Assembly: GCA_017964745.1 (NCBI GenBank)
Contig: JAGCRJ010000077.1
Location: forward strand, 1 to 15,416
Length of the DNA: 15,416 nucleotides
Reading direction: 5' to 3'
DNA from: Lachnospiraceae bacterium
Lineage (GTDB): Bacteria; Bacillota; Clostridia; Lachnospirales; Lachnospiraceae
Made by a program: the position numbers and the translations under genes. The notes under the pieces are model-generated. The model was not told where the DNA came from. It saw only the letters and a list, made by a program, of their open reading frames with translations, and searched no databases. Shown piece after piece: positions 1 to 6,229 of the stretch (position 1 is its first letter; each line of letters begins with the position of its first letter).

Positions 1-672
1 CAGACCAGACGTTGGAACCCTAAGATGGCTCCCTACATCTTTACCGAGCGTAACGGCATCCACATCATTGACCTTCAGAAGAGCGTAGGAAAGCTTGATG
101 AAGCTTACAAGGCAGTCAGTGAGATCGTTGCCCAGGGCGGCACAATCCTTTTCGTAGGAACCAAAAAGCAGGCACAGGACGCAGTTAAGACTGAGGCTGA
201 GCGTTGCGGAATGTATTTTGTAAATGAGAGATGGATCGGCGGTATGCTTACCAACTTCCGTACCATCCAGTCCCGTATCGCAAGACTTCGCCAGATCGAG
301 AGAATGAGCGAGGACGGAACTTTTGATGTACTTCCCAAGAAGGAAGTTATCGGACTTCGTAAAGAGTGGGATAAGCTTGAGAAGAACCTCGGCGGAATCA
401 AGGATATGACCAGAATTCCCGATGCTATCTTCGTTATCGATCCCAAGAAAGAGAACATCTGCGTACAGGAAGCAAGAGCACTCGGCATCACCCTTATCGG
501 TATCGGAGATACCAACTGTGATCCCGATGAGCTTGATTACATCATCCCCGGTAACGATGACGCTATCCGTGCCGTAAAGCTTATCGTAAGCAAGATGGCT
601 GATGCAGTTATCGAAGCAAGCCAGGGAACCTCTAACACAGACGCAGCTGAAGAAGCTCCTGCAGAGGCATAA
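1..672 (+). CDS. rpsB: 30S ribosomal protein S2, 5' end missing
   Basis: Ribosomal protein S2 sits in the 30S subunit near S1 and is needed for initiation on leadered mRNAs. The reading frame is open from the first base: the eight codons before the first ATG (base 25) read QTRRWNPK, which is the conserved S2 stretch following HFGH, so that ATG is internal and the true start lies left of the window. 223 residues are visible. Family hallmarks include RWIGGMLTNF, the Gly-rich IPDAIFVIDPKKE stretch and a GDTNCDPD segment. The C-terminus ends in an acidic, Ala/Glu-rich tail, as often seen in this protein. tsf follows after 42 bases with no terminator between, the usual rpsB-tsf operon order. Identification is certain; only the N-terminal part (roughly 20 residues) is outside the window. 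Confidence 0.98.
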   Translation, partial: QTRRWNPKMAPYIFTERNGIHIIDLQKSVGKLDEAYKAVSEIVAQGGTILFVGTKKQAQDAVKTEAERCGMYFVNERWIGGMLTNFRTIQSRIARLRQIERMSEDGTFDVLPKKEVIGLRKEWDKLEKNLGGIKDMTRIPDAIFVIDPKKENICVQEARALGITLIGIGDTNCDPDELDYIIPGNDDAIRAVKLIVSKMADAVIEASQGTSNTDAAEEAPAEA

Positions 673-701
673 TCAATTTGTAACAGTTAACCTGATTTTT
701 T

Positions 702-707
702 AAGGAG
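702..707 (+). promoter_or_regulatory. Ribosome binding site of tsf
   Basis: AAGGAG lies seven bases before the ATG at 715. It is a near-perfect Shine-Dalgarno sequence and fixes the tsf start. Confidence 0.85.
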
Positions 708-714
708 AAATATT

Positions 715-1794
715 ATGGCAGAAATCAGTGCTTCCATGGTAAAGGAGCTGCGTGAGAAGAGCGGCGCCGGAATGATGGATTGTAAGAAGGCTCTTAACGA
801 GACAAACGGCGATATGGATGCCGCTCTCGAGTTTCTTAAGAAGAACGGTCAGGCTAAGGCTGAAAAGAAGGCCAGCCGTATTGCTGCAGAGGGTATCTGC
901 TGCATCGCTTCCGAAGGCAACACTGCCGCAGTAGTAGAAGTTAATTCCGAGACCGACTTCGTTGCAAAGAATGAGAAGTTCCAGAACTTCGTTAAGGAAG
1001 TTGCAGAGCAGGCTCTTAAGTCTAATGCAGCTGACATTAACGGATTTATGGCAGAAGCCTGGATCAAGGATTCTTCCAAGACCGTTAACGATGTTCAGGT
1101 TGAAATGACCGCTACCATCGGAGAGAAGATCTCCATCAGACGTTTTGCCAAGGTTAATGCTTCAGGCGCTGTTGCTACTTATGTACACGGCGGCGGAAGA
1201 ATCGCTGTTATCGTTGAAGGCACCGTTGCAGGAACCGAAGAGGCTCTTACCAACGTAGCAATGCAGATCGCAGCTATGAACCCTCAGTATATCTCAAGAG
1301 AGGATATCTCTGCAGAAGAGATGAAGAAGCTCGAGGAGATCACTGTTGATTCAGCGCTCAACGATCCCGAGACCCTTCCCAAGCCCATCCTCGGAAAGCT
1401 CATCGAGAAGGCTCAGGCTGACAAGCTCTGGAGCGATGACGATGTAAAGGCTTACGAAGAGAACAAGTCCAACAAGTATCTCTTCAACTTCCTTTCCGAT
1501 GCTGCAAAGGCTGCACTTGCTGGACTTGCTATGCAGGATAAGGCTAACATCGTAGCTGACAAGATCTTCAGCGGACTTGCTCAGGGACGTATTTCCAAGC
1601 AGCTTAAGGAGATCTGCCTCATGGATCAGGTCTATGTAAAGGCTGAGGACGGAAAGCAGAGCGTAGCAGCATACCTCAAGAGCGTAAATGCAGATCTCAA
1701 GATCGCTAACTACGTTCGTTTCGAGACCGGCGAAGGCATGGAGAAGAAGAATGAGGATTTCGCTGCAGAAGTTGCAAAGCAGATGAACGGCTGA
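715..1794 (+). CDS. tsf: Translation elongation factor Ts with enlarged coiled-coil hairpin
   Basis: EF-Ts is the guanine nucleotide exchange factor that recharges EF-Tu in the cytoplasm. The N-terminal UBA-like domain (about residues 1-55, MVKELREKSGAGMMDCKKAL) and the core TDFVAK motif (80-85, contacting the EF-Tu G domain) are canonical, as is the C-terminal RFETGEGMEKK segment. The protein has 359 residues against about 283 in E. coli. Comparison with the remembered E. coli sequence puts most of the excess at about residues 216-275, between the two helices of the coiled-coil hairpin (E. coli AMQSGKP region). This extra piece looks helical and contains the stretch KSNKYLFNFL. The reading frame is intact and codon use does not change, so it is not an assembly artefact. 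Cotranscription with rpsB is expected, and a hairpin terminator begins 20 bases after the stop. Confidence 0.98.
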   Translation: MAEISASMVKELREKSGAGMMDCKKALNETNGDMDAALEFLKKNGQAKAEKKASRIAAEGICCIASEGNTAAVVEVNSETDFVAKNEKFQNFVKEVAEQALKSNAADINGFMAEAWIKDSSKTVNDVQVEMTATIGEKISIRRFAKVNASGAVATYVHGGGRIAVIVEGTVAGTEEALTNVAMQIAAMNPQYISREDISAEEMKKLEEITVDSALNDPETLPKPILGKLIEKAQADKLWSDDDVKAYEENKSNKYLFNFLSDAAKAALAGLAMQDKANIVADKIFSGLAQGRISKQLKEICLMDQVYVKAEDGKQSVAAYLKSVNADLKIANYVRFETGEGMEKKNEDFAAEVAKQMNG

Positions 1795-1814
1795 TCCCGG
1801 ACAAACACATAATA

Positions 1815-1852
1815 AAGAGTCAGGAGATAACTTCTCCTGGCTCTTATTTTTT
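1815..1852 (+). terminator. Rho-independent terminator of rpsB-tsf
   Basis: A 12-base arm at 1815-1826 (AAGAGTCAGGAG) pairs with 1834-1845 (CTCCTGGCTCTT) with one G-U pair across a 7-base loop, followed by a T-run at 1847-1852. It lies 20 bases after the tsf stop. The same hairpin occurs in opposite orientation at 2041-2065. Confidence 0.9.
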
Positions 1853-2066
1853 CTTTGCGGGTGACGCGAACTGTATGATAATTCGAGTTTCAGCGCCTGC
1901 GTTAGAAACGGACGCCTGGCCTGAACGAAGTGAATGGCCTGCGGCATGAGCTCGAAATTTCTTGGTTTTAGTTTCGCGCTTGGCGCTGAAAAAACGAGAA
2001 TTGTCATACATCGCGGCAGGACCCGCGATGCAAACAAAAAAGTCAGGAGAAGTTATCTCCTGACTC
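1817..2066. repeat. Nested 250-base inverted-repeat structure between convergent genes
   Basis: The outer ends, 1817-1839 and 2044-2066, are 23-base perfect inverted repeats of each other, and each lies within a hairpin. Further in, 1854-1909 pairs imperfectly with 1971-2034. Perfect or nearly perfect blocks are 1888-1897 with 1982-1991 (TTTCAGCGCC/GGCGCTGAAA), 1872-1883 with 1999-2010 (11 of 12), 1857-1861 with 2022-2026, and 1854-1858 with 2030-2034. The centre (about 1910-1970) is unpaired and holds GAACGAAGTGAA. No coding sequence is apparent. The layout suggests a foldback or MITE-like element, or an inverted duplication of a terminator region. It fills almost the whole gap between tsf and the minus-strand gene. 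Confidence 0.75.
2036..2066 (-). terminator. Terminator of the minus-strand 251-residue protein gene
   Basis: On the minus strand, a 9-bp perfect stem (AGTCAGGAG at 2041-2049 with CTCCTGACT at 2057-2065) with a 7-base loop is followed by a six-base T-run (the A-run at 2036-2041 on the plus strand). It starts a few bases after the stop codon at 2072-2074. Confidence 0.85.
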
Positions 2067-2071
2067 GGGCG

Positions 2072-2827
2072 TTATGAATTTCTGCTGGTGCGGGATGTTC
2101 CGTGGAGGATGAGGTTTTCTTCGGACGGATCTATCTGGATTATCCTTCCTTTTGAATCATACTGGGTGAGAAGATTGGAGGATATCGCGGGCCTTCTTTC
2201 GCCTCCCCTTGTTATGATCTTTTCGAATTTCTCATCATCGCCCGAAAGAAGGGCATCCTTTATCGCTTTGTCTTCGAAGGGCTTGATGTGATCCTCCGAA
2301 AGGGAGTCGATATTCTTATCGAAATCATCTTCCGGCAGGGATGAGAACTCATCCTTTACCGTGCCCTTATGGAAGTTCAGTGAATCCTGTTCGTGAAGTG
2401 GATCGATCTCCGGGGAGTCGCTTCGCTGCAATTCTTCAGGCTTGATCCCGTCATTTTGCGGAGCACCGTCGTTAAGAGGTTTGCTTTCCCAGATATTTCC
2501 GAATATTCTGAGGATGTTTGTCCATAAGCCTTTAAGGAATTCCTTTATGTTTCCGACGAGCCTGGTTGTATCTATTGCTCCGAGAGGAGCTTCGGGACTC
2601 GGCTTTTCTATGGCGGATTCAATCACGGGTTCCGGAGCGGGCTTGCTGTCACTTTTTTCCGTTTTGGGGGAATGATCGTAATAGACTCCTTCATCCTTCG
2701 CGGACTCTTCGGCGAGAGCCTGATCCATGGAGAAAGGAGCGGCTCCCGTTCCCCCGGCATTCTTGCCCGAAGCGGCTCCGACCCTCTGAGTCGTATGATT
2801 TTGTACTCTCGATACGGGTTCTATCAT
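2072..2827 (-). CDS. Hypothetical protein, mostly disordered
   Basis: I do not recognise a named family. The 251-residue product has no signal peptide and no clear membrane span. Residues 1-85 are low-complexity and rich in Gly, Ala, Pro, Ser, Glu and Lys. Residues about 87-115 form a possible amphipathic helix (VGNIKEFLKGLW, then NILRIFGNIW), which could lie on a membrane or bind a partner. A long acidic Asp/Glu/Ser region follows (120-200). The last 50 residues look folded: LLTQYDSKGRIIQIDPSEENLILHG. I have an impression of similar tails (YDxxG, then ILHG) in Lachnospiraceae proteins of unknown function, but this is memory only. The ATG at 2827 lies close to the divergent fucose synthase promoter; its own Shine-Dalgarno is weak. 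Its terminator follows directly. It is very likely a real gene, because frame, promoter-side gap and terminator all fit. Confidence 0.75.
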   Translation of the reverse strand: MIEPVSRVQNHTTQRVGAASGKNAGGTGAAPFSMDQALAEESAKDEGVYYDHSPKTEKSDSKPAPEPVIESAIEKPSPEAPLGAIDTTRLVGNIKEFLKGLWTNILRIFGNIWESKPLNDGAPQNDGIKPEELQRSDSPEIDPLHEQDSLNFHKGTVKDEFSSLPEDDFDKNIDSLSEDHIKPFEDKAIKDALLSGDDEKFEKIITRGGERRPAISSNLLTQYDSKGRIIQIDPSEENLILHGTSRTSRNS

Positions 2828-2851
2828 TTTATGCCCTAAATGCGATGTTTA

Positions 2852-2860
2852 TGGTATAAT
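2852..2860 (+). promoter_or_regulatory. Extended -10 promoter of the fucose synthase gene
   Basis: TGGTATAAT is a perfect -10 box with the TGn extension. The -35 region (2832-2837, TGCCCT) is poor, as is usual for extended -10 promoters. The start would be near 2867, giving a leader of about 70 bases. The AT-rich stretch 2861-2889 probably also holds the minus-strand promoter for the 251-residue protein (TAGAAT or TATAAA on that strand), but I cannot choose between candidates. Confidence 0.6.
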
Positions 2861-2939
2861 TATTCTATCTTTTTATATTTTATCTTTAATTGACCCGGCG
2901 GGCAAGTTTTATAGTTTTTGTCCTCAGGGCGGAGCTGAT

Positions 2940-3881
2940 ATGGAAAAGAACAGCAAGATATATGTAGCCGGCCATAAGGGAATGGTCGGAAGTGCGATCC
3001 TCAGGGAACTTAAGAAGCAGGGATATGAGAATTTCGTCCTGATGCCTCATTCCGAACTGGATCTGTGCGACCAGAGGGCTGTTGAAGATTTTTTTGAAAG
3101 TGAGAAGCCCGAGTATGTATTCCTTGCCGCAGCGAAGGTGGGAGGCATAGTTGCCAACTCCGAAGCACTTGCAGATTTCATGTATGACAATATGATGCTT
3201 GAGATGAATGTTATTCACTCGGCATTCAAAAACGGTGTCAAGAAACTTGAATTCCTCGGTTCTTCCTGTATATATCCCAGAATGGCTCCGCAGCCCATGA
3301 AGGAGAGCTGTCTTCTTACATCGGAGCTTGAGAAGACCAACGAAGCCTACGCCCTGGCCAAGATATCGGGACTTAAGTACTGCGAGTTTCTGAACAGGCA
3401 GTACGGTACCGATTATATCTCTGTCATGCCCACGAATCTCTACGGACCCAACGATAATTACCATCCCACGCACTCACATGTTGTGCCTGCACTTATAAGG
3501 AAATTCCATGAAGCCAGGGTTAACGGTGAACCTGAGGTCGTATGCTGGGGTGACGGTTCTCCTTTGAGGGAGTTCATGTTCGTGGACGATCTTGCGGAGC
3601 TCTGCGTTTTCCTTATGAACAATTATAGCGGAGACGAAACGGTAAATGCCGGCACCGGAAAAGAGATCACTATCAAAGAACTTTCCGAGCTGGTAGCAAA
3701 GACGGTCGGTTACGAGGGGAAGATCGTCTGGGATACAACGAAGCCTAACGGAACTCCGAGAAAGCTTCTGGATGTATCGAAGGCGGAAGCCTTAGGATGG
3801 AAGTATCATACTGAGCTTGAAGAAGGACTCAGAATTTCTTATGAGGATTTTTTGAATAACCCGATGCGAGCTGAGAGATAA
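2940..3881 (+). CDS. fcl: GDP-L-fucose synthase (GDP-4-keto-6-deoxymannose epimerase/reductase)
   Basis: This cytoplasmic NADPH-dependent enzyme turns GDP-4-keto-6-deoxymannose into GDP-L-fucose, the donor for fucosylated surface glycans. The 313 residues align nearly end to end with the remembered E. coli Fcl/WcaG. The nucleotide-binding loop is GHKGMVGSA (11-19). The SDR catalytic set is Ser108 in GSSC, Tyr137 and Lys141 in YALAK, and the extra catalytic residues Cys110 and His180 (SVMPTNLYGP, then HSHVVPAL) are present. KPNGTPRKLLDVSKAEALGW is the typical C-terminal motif. AGGGCGGAG precedes the ATG at 2940. The partner GDP-mannose 4,6-dehydratase (gmd) is not in this window, so the gene stands apart from its pathway here. 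The next gene follows after 52 bases without a visible terminator. Confidence 0.95.
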   Translation: MEKNSKIYVAGHKGMVGSAILRELKKQGYENFVLMPHSELDLCDQRAVEDFFESEKPEYVFLAAAKVGGIVANSEALADFMYDNMMLEMNVIHSAFKNGVKKLEFLGSSCIYPRMAPQPMKESCLLTSELEKTNEAYALAKISGLKYCEFLNRQYGTDYISVMPTNLYGPNDNYHPTHSHVVPALIRKFHEARVNGEPEVVCWGDGSPLREFMFVDDLAELCVFLMNNYSGDETVNAGTGKEITIKELSELVAKTVGYEGKIVWDTTKPNGTPRKLLDVSKAEALGWKYHTELEEGLRISYEDFLNNPMRAER

Positions 3882-3933
3882 AGTGTTTTAAGTCATATTG
3901 ACCTGTAAACTTAGAGGGAAAGGAAACAGATCT

Positions 3934-5412
3934 ATGGAACAGCAAAACATTCACACTCAGGAAATTTCGGTAGGAAACAAAAGGCTTTTACAATCCGCAA
4001 CAATTCTCTGCATCCTGATCACACTGGCCTATCTCCTTGAGGTCATAAAGGGCACCAGAACCATTTTTTACACGATCATGGTCATATTATTTGCTCTCGG
4101 ACCCCAGATAGCGGGATGGATCGTGTTCAAGGCGAATAATTCTTCGAATGCCGTCAAGCATATCGTTGCCATCGGATATGCAGCGATGTACTGTTTTGTT
4201 CTGTTTACAACGACCAATGTCCTTGTCTTCACTTATGTTATTCCCATGCTCGTCATACTTACTCTTTTTGATGACAGACAGTATATCACCATCATCGGAG
4301 TAGGCTGTGTTGTTGTAAATATCATCTCGATCGTGATATCACTTAAGAACGGTGTGATCACCGATTCGGCTGTTGCCGAGATCCAGGGGCTGGTCGTTCT
4401 TATGATAGTCATTTACCTGCTCATGGTAAGTAACACCAATCATAACTTTCAGATATTAAGAACCAGGACTCTTGAGGATGCCAATTCCAAGACTACCGAA
4501 CTTCTTGAGAATATCCTTACCGTATCCGACAGGGTAACGGCAACCGCTGAACAACTTGCAGGTGAGATGTCGACACTTAAATCCTCCATCGATCAGACGA
4601 TCGATTCAATGGAAGAAGTAAGGCAGGGTACCAATGAGTCCGCAGAAGCCGCACAGTCTCAGCTTGAGCAGACAACACAGATCTCCGATCATATAGAGAC
4701 CGTGAGGAATTCTTCCGATGTCATTACCCAGAATGTGGAGCTTGCCGCTGACGCCGTCGGCATAGGACAGCAGAACATCCGCAGGATGACCGAGCTTACC
4801 GGAGAAGTCGATTCCGCAGGTAAGGATGTTGCCGGAGCTCTTGAGAAGTTCAAGAAGACCGCTGATGAGATGAACTCCATCACAGTCATCATTACCGATG
4901 TCGCTTCACAGACAAGACTCCTTGCTCTTAACGCATCCATCGAGGCTGCAAGAGCGGGAGAGGCCGGAAGAGGATTTGCGGTTGTTGCAAGCGAGATCTC
5001 CAATCTTGCCGGACAGACCACCCAGGCAACCGAGAACATCAATACTCTCATCGCTGATGTCGTAAGCCAGGTAGGCACCATGGTCACCACCATCGAAAAG
5101 CTTCTTCAGATCGACGACGAAGAGAGCAAGTGTGCAGCAGATACAGCAGAAAGCTTTGCCAAGATCTCCGGAACCGTCGATATCATCAAGCAGCATACAA
5201 TGGAACTTGATACTCTTGTCGGAAGACTTTCAAGTGCCAACGATGAGATCGTCAACAGTATACAGACCACATCCGCCGTATCCGAAGAGGTTACCGCGCA
5301 TGCAACCGAAACCTATGATGTAAGCAGACAGAACCAGGATATCGTTAACAACATAGGTGATCTTGTTAACAGTCTGAATGAGGATGCCGAGCTTCTGAAA
5401 GCTAACAGATAA
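3934..5412 (+). CDS. Methyl-accepting chemotaxis-type transducer, six TM, no sensor domain
   Basis: The protein is a chemoreceptor-like signal transducer expected to couple to CheA/CheW. It has 492 residues from the ATG at 3934, which follows AGGGAAAGGA by a fitting distance; a TTG at 3898 would extend it by 12 residues but has no good ribosome site. About six hydrophobic helices occupy residues 21-166 with very short connecting loops, and no extracytoplasmic ligand domain is visible. A coiled coil follows, with no recognisable HAMP domain. The signalling hairpin is at about 325-359: ASQTRLLALNASIEAARAGE and GRGFAVVASEISNLA. The canonical family motif has Asn where this protein has Arg (QTR instead of QTN). 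Its stimulus is unknown; a signal sensed in or near the membrane is a possibility. Expression may come from the upstream fcl unit or a local promoter that I cannot identify. Confidence 0.93.
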   Translation: MEQQNIHTQEISVGNKRLLQSATILCILITLAYLLEVIKGTRTIFYTIMVILFALGPQIAGWIVFKANNSSNAVKHIVAIGYAAMYCFVLFTTTNVLVFTYVIPMLVILTLFDDRQYITIIGVGCVVVNIISIVISLKNGVITDSAVAEIQGLVVLMIVIYLLMVSNTNHNFQILRTRTLEDANSKTTELLENILTVSDRVTATAEQLAGEMSTLKSSIDQTIDSMEEVRQGTNESAEAAQSQLEQTTQISDHIETVRNSSDVITQNVELAADAVGIGQQNIRRMTELTGEVDSAGKDVAGALEKFKKTADEMNSITVIITDVASQTRLLALNASIEAARAGEAGRGFAVVASEISNLAGQTTQATENINTLIADVVSQVGTMVTTIEKLLQIDDEESKCAADTAESFAKISGTVDIIKQHTMELDTLVGRLSSANDEIVNSIQTTSAVSEEVTAHATETYDVSRQNQDIVNNIGDLVNSLNEDAELLKANR

Positions 5413-5442
5413 GAGCGTTTTTCCGGCAAAAGAAAATAAGAT

Positions 5443-5471
5443 TTGACACGGTCAAAGCAATTGTATACAAT
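5443..5471 (+). promoter_or_regulatory. Sigma-A type promoter of the GntR regulator with gnt-like operator
   Basis: TTGACA (5443-5448), a 17-base spacer and TACAAT (5466-5471) make a near-consensus housekeeping promoter. The perfect 12-base palindrome ATTGTATACAAT at 5460-5471 covers the -10 box. Its core TTGTATACAA equals the centre of the Bacillus subtilis gluconate operator as I remember it (ATACTTGTATACAAGTAT), which is bound by a regulator of the same GntR/FCD subfamily. Repression of its own gene by the downstream regulator is the natural inference. Confidence 0.8.
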
Positions 5472-5496
5472 AATACAGGCTTTGGCCGTGTATTTT
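5446..5496 (+). terminator. Terminator-like hairpin overlapping the gntR promoter
   Basis: ACACGGTCAAAGC (5446-5458) pairs with GCTTTGGCCGTGT (5479-5491), 13 bp with one G-U pair, and ATTTTTA follows. The 20-base loop contains the operator palindrome. In RNA reading through from the chemoreceptor gene (stop at 5410-5412) this would act as a terminator. RNA started at the local promoter begins within the right arm and would not form it. The T-run is interrupted, so strength is uncertain. Confidence 0.55.
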
Positions 5497-5529
5497 TATG
5501 TCTTTACGCAGAGGCGTAGGAGGTTGGTA

Positions 5530-6207
5530 ATGGAAGAAGATGTCAAAGAAGGCACTTCCGATAAATATTCTTTGAGGGGAAGAGTATTTTCGAGACTCAG
5601 GGAAGATATCCTGAACGGAAAATATGATGAGGGAGTGGAACTCAGAGAGATCGCCATCGGCGAGGAACTCGGAGTAAGCCGTACCCCGGTTAGAGAGGCG
5701 TTCAGGCAGCTCGAACTCGAAGGGCTTATCAAGATCATTCCCAATAAGGGAGCATATGTTGTCGGTATCAGCGACAAGGATGTAAGAGATATCTATATCT
5801 TAAGATCCAGGCTTGAAGGCCTTGCCGCAAGATGGGCCGTGGATCATATAACCGAGGAACAGATGGAAGAGATGGAAGAGAATGTATATCTCGCCAAGTT
5901 CCATACGGAAAAAGGACATAATGAGCAGATATTTGAGCTCGATAACCGCTTCCACGAGCTTCTTTATGAAGCATCCGGTTCGAAAATACTCGAGCACCAG
6001 CTCAAGGATTATCACCAGTATGTACTAAGGATCAGAAAGAAGACCCTTGCGAGTGCAAAGAGAGGAACACAGTCGAATCTCGAACACGAAGCGATCCTCG
6101 AGGCCATCAAGAACAAGAATGCCGATGATGCCGAAAGACTCGCTCATGAGCATATGATAAATGCATATAAGAACATGATCGATAACGGACTCATAAAGCC
6201 CGAATAA
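5530..6207 (+). CDS. GntR family transcriptional regulator, FCD (FadR-like) subfamily
   Basis: This is a DNA-binding regulator of 225 residues. The start is the ATG at 5530, seven bases after TAGGAGG (5517-5523); a TTG at 5443 must be rejected because it is the -35 box. Residues 15-78 form the GntR winged helix, with the classic SRTPVREAFRQLELEGLI recognition region and GAYV wing. Residues about 85-215 are the helical FCD ligand domain. The usual metal/carboxylate site is intact: Asp138 and His142 (ELDNRFH), His186 (EHEAI) and His208 (AHEHM). Isocitrate dehydrogenase follows after 22 bases and is probably cotranscribed. By context the ligand may be a TCA-type acid such as citrate, isocitrate or 2-oxoglutarate, but the sequence does not show which. 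The promoter palindrome suggests control of both genes. Confidence 0.93.
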   Translation: MEEDVKEGTSDKYSLRGRVFSRLREDILNGKYDEGVELREIAIGEELGVSRTPVREAFRQLELEGLIKIIPNKGAYVVGISDKDVRDIYILRSRLEGLAARWAVDHITEEQMEEMEENVYLAKFHTEKGHNEQIFELDNRFHELLYEASGSKILEHQLKDYHQYVLRIRKKTLASAKRGTQSNLEHEAILEAIKNKNADDAERLAHEHMINAYKNMIDNGLIKPE

Positions 6208-6215
6208 GAAATAAT

Positions 6216-6221
6216 AAGGAG
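6216..6221 (+). promoter_or_regulatory. Ribosome binding site of icd
   Basis: AAGGAG sits eight bases before the ATG at 6230 in the 22-base gap after the GntR gene, with no terminator. Strong translation of the second gene in the pair is expected. Confidence 0.8.
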
Positions 6222-6229
6222 TTATTATT

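Noticed and set aside
1351..2037. 228-codon minus-strand frame across the end of tsf and the inverted repeat
   Set aside because: It overlaps the tsf coding region and the foldback structure, has no ribosome site support and resembles no protein family.
3898..3933. TTG start of the chemoreceptor at 3898
   Set aside because: There is no ribosome site before it, and the ATG at 3934 has a purine-rich site at a good distance.
5443..5529. N-terminal extension of the GntR protein from a TTG at 5443
   Set aside because: The TTG is the first part of the -35 box of a consensus promoter; the extra 29 residues do not fit the family, and an ATG with a strong ribosome site lies at 5530.
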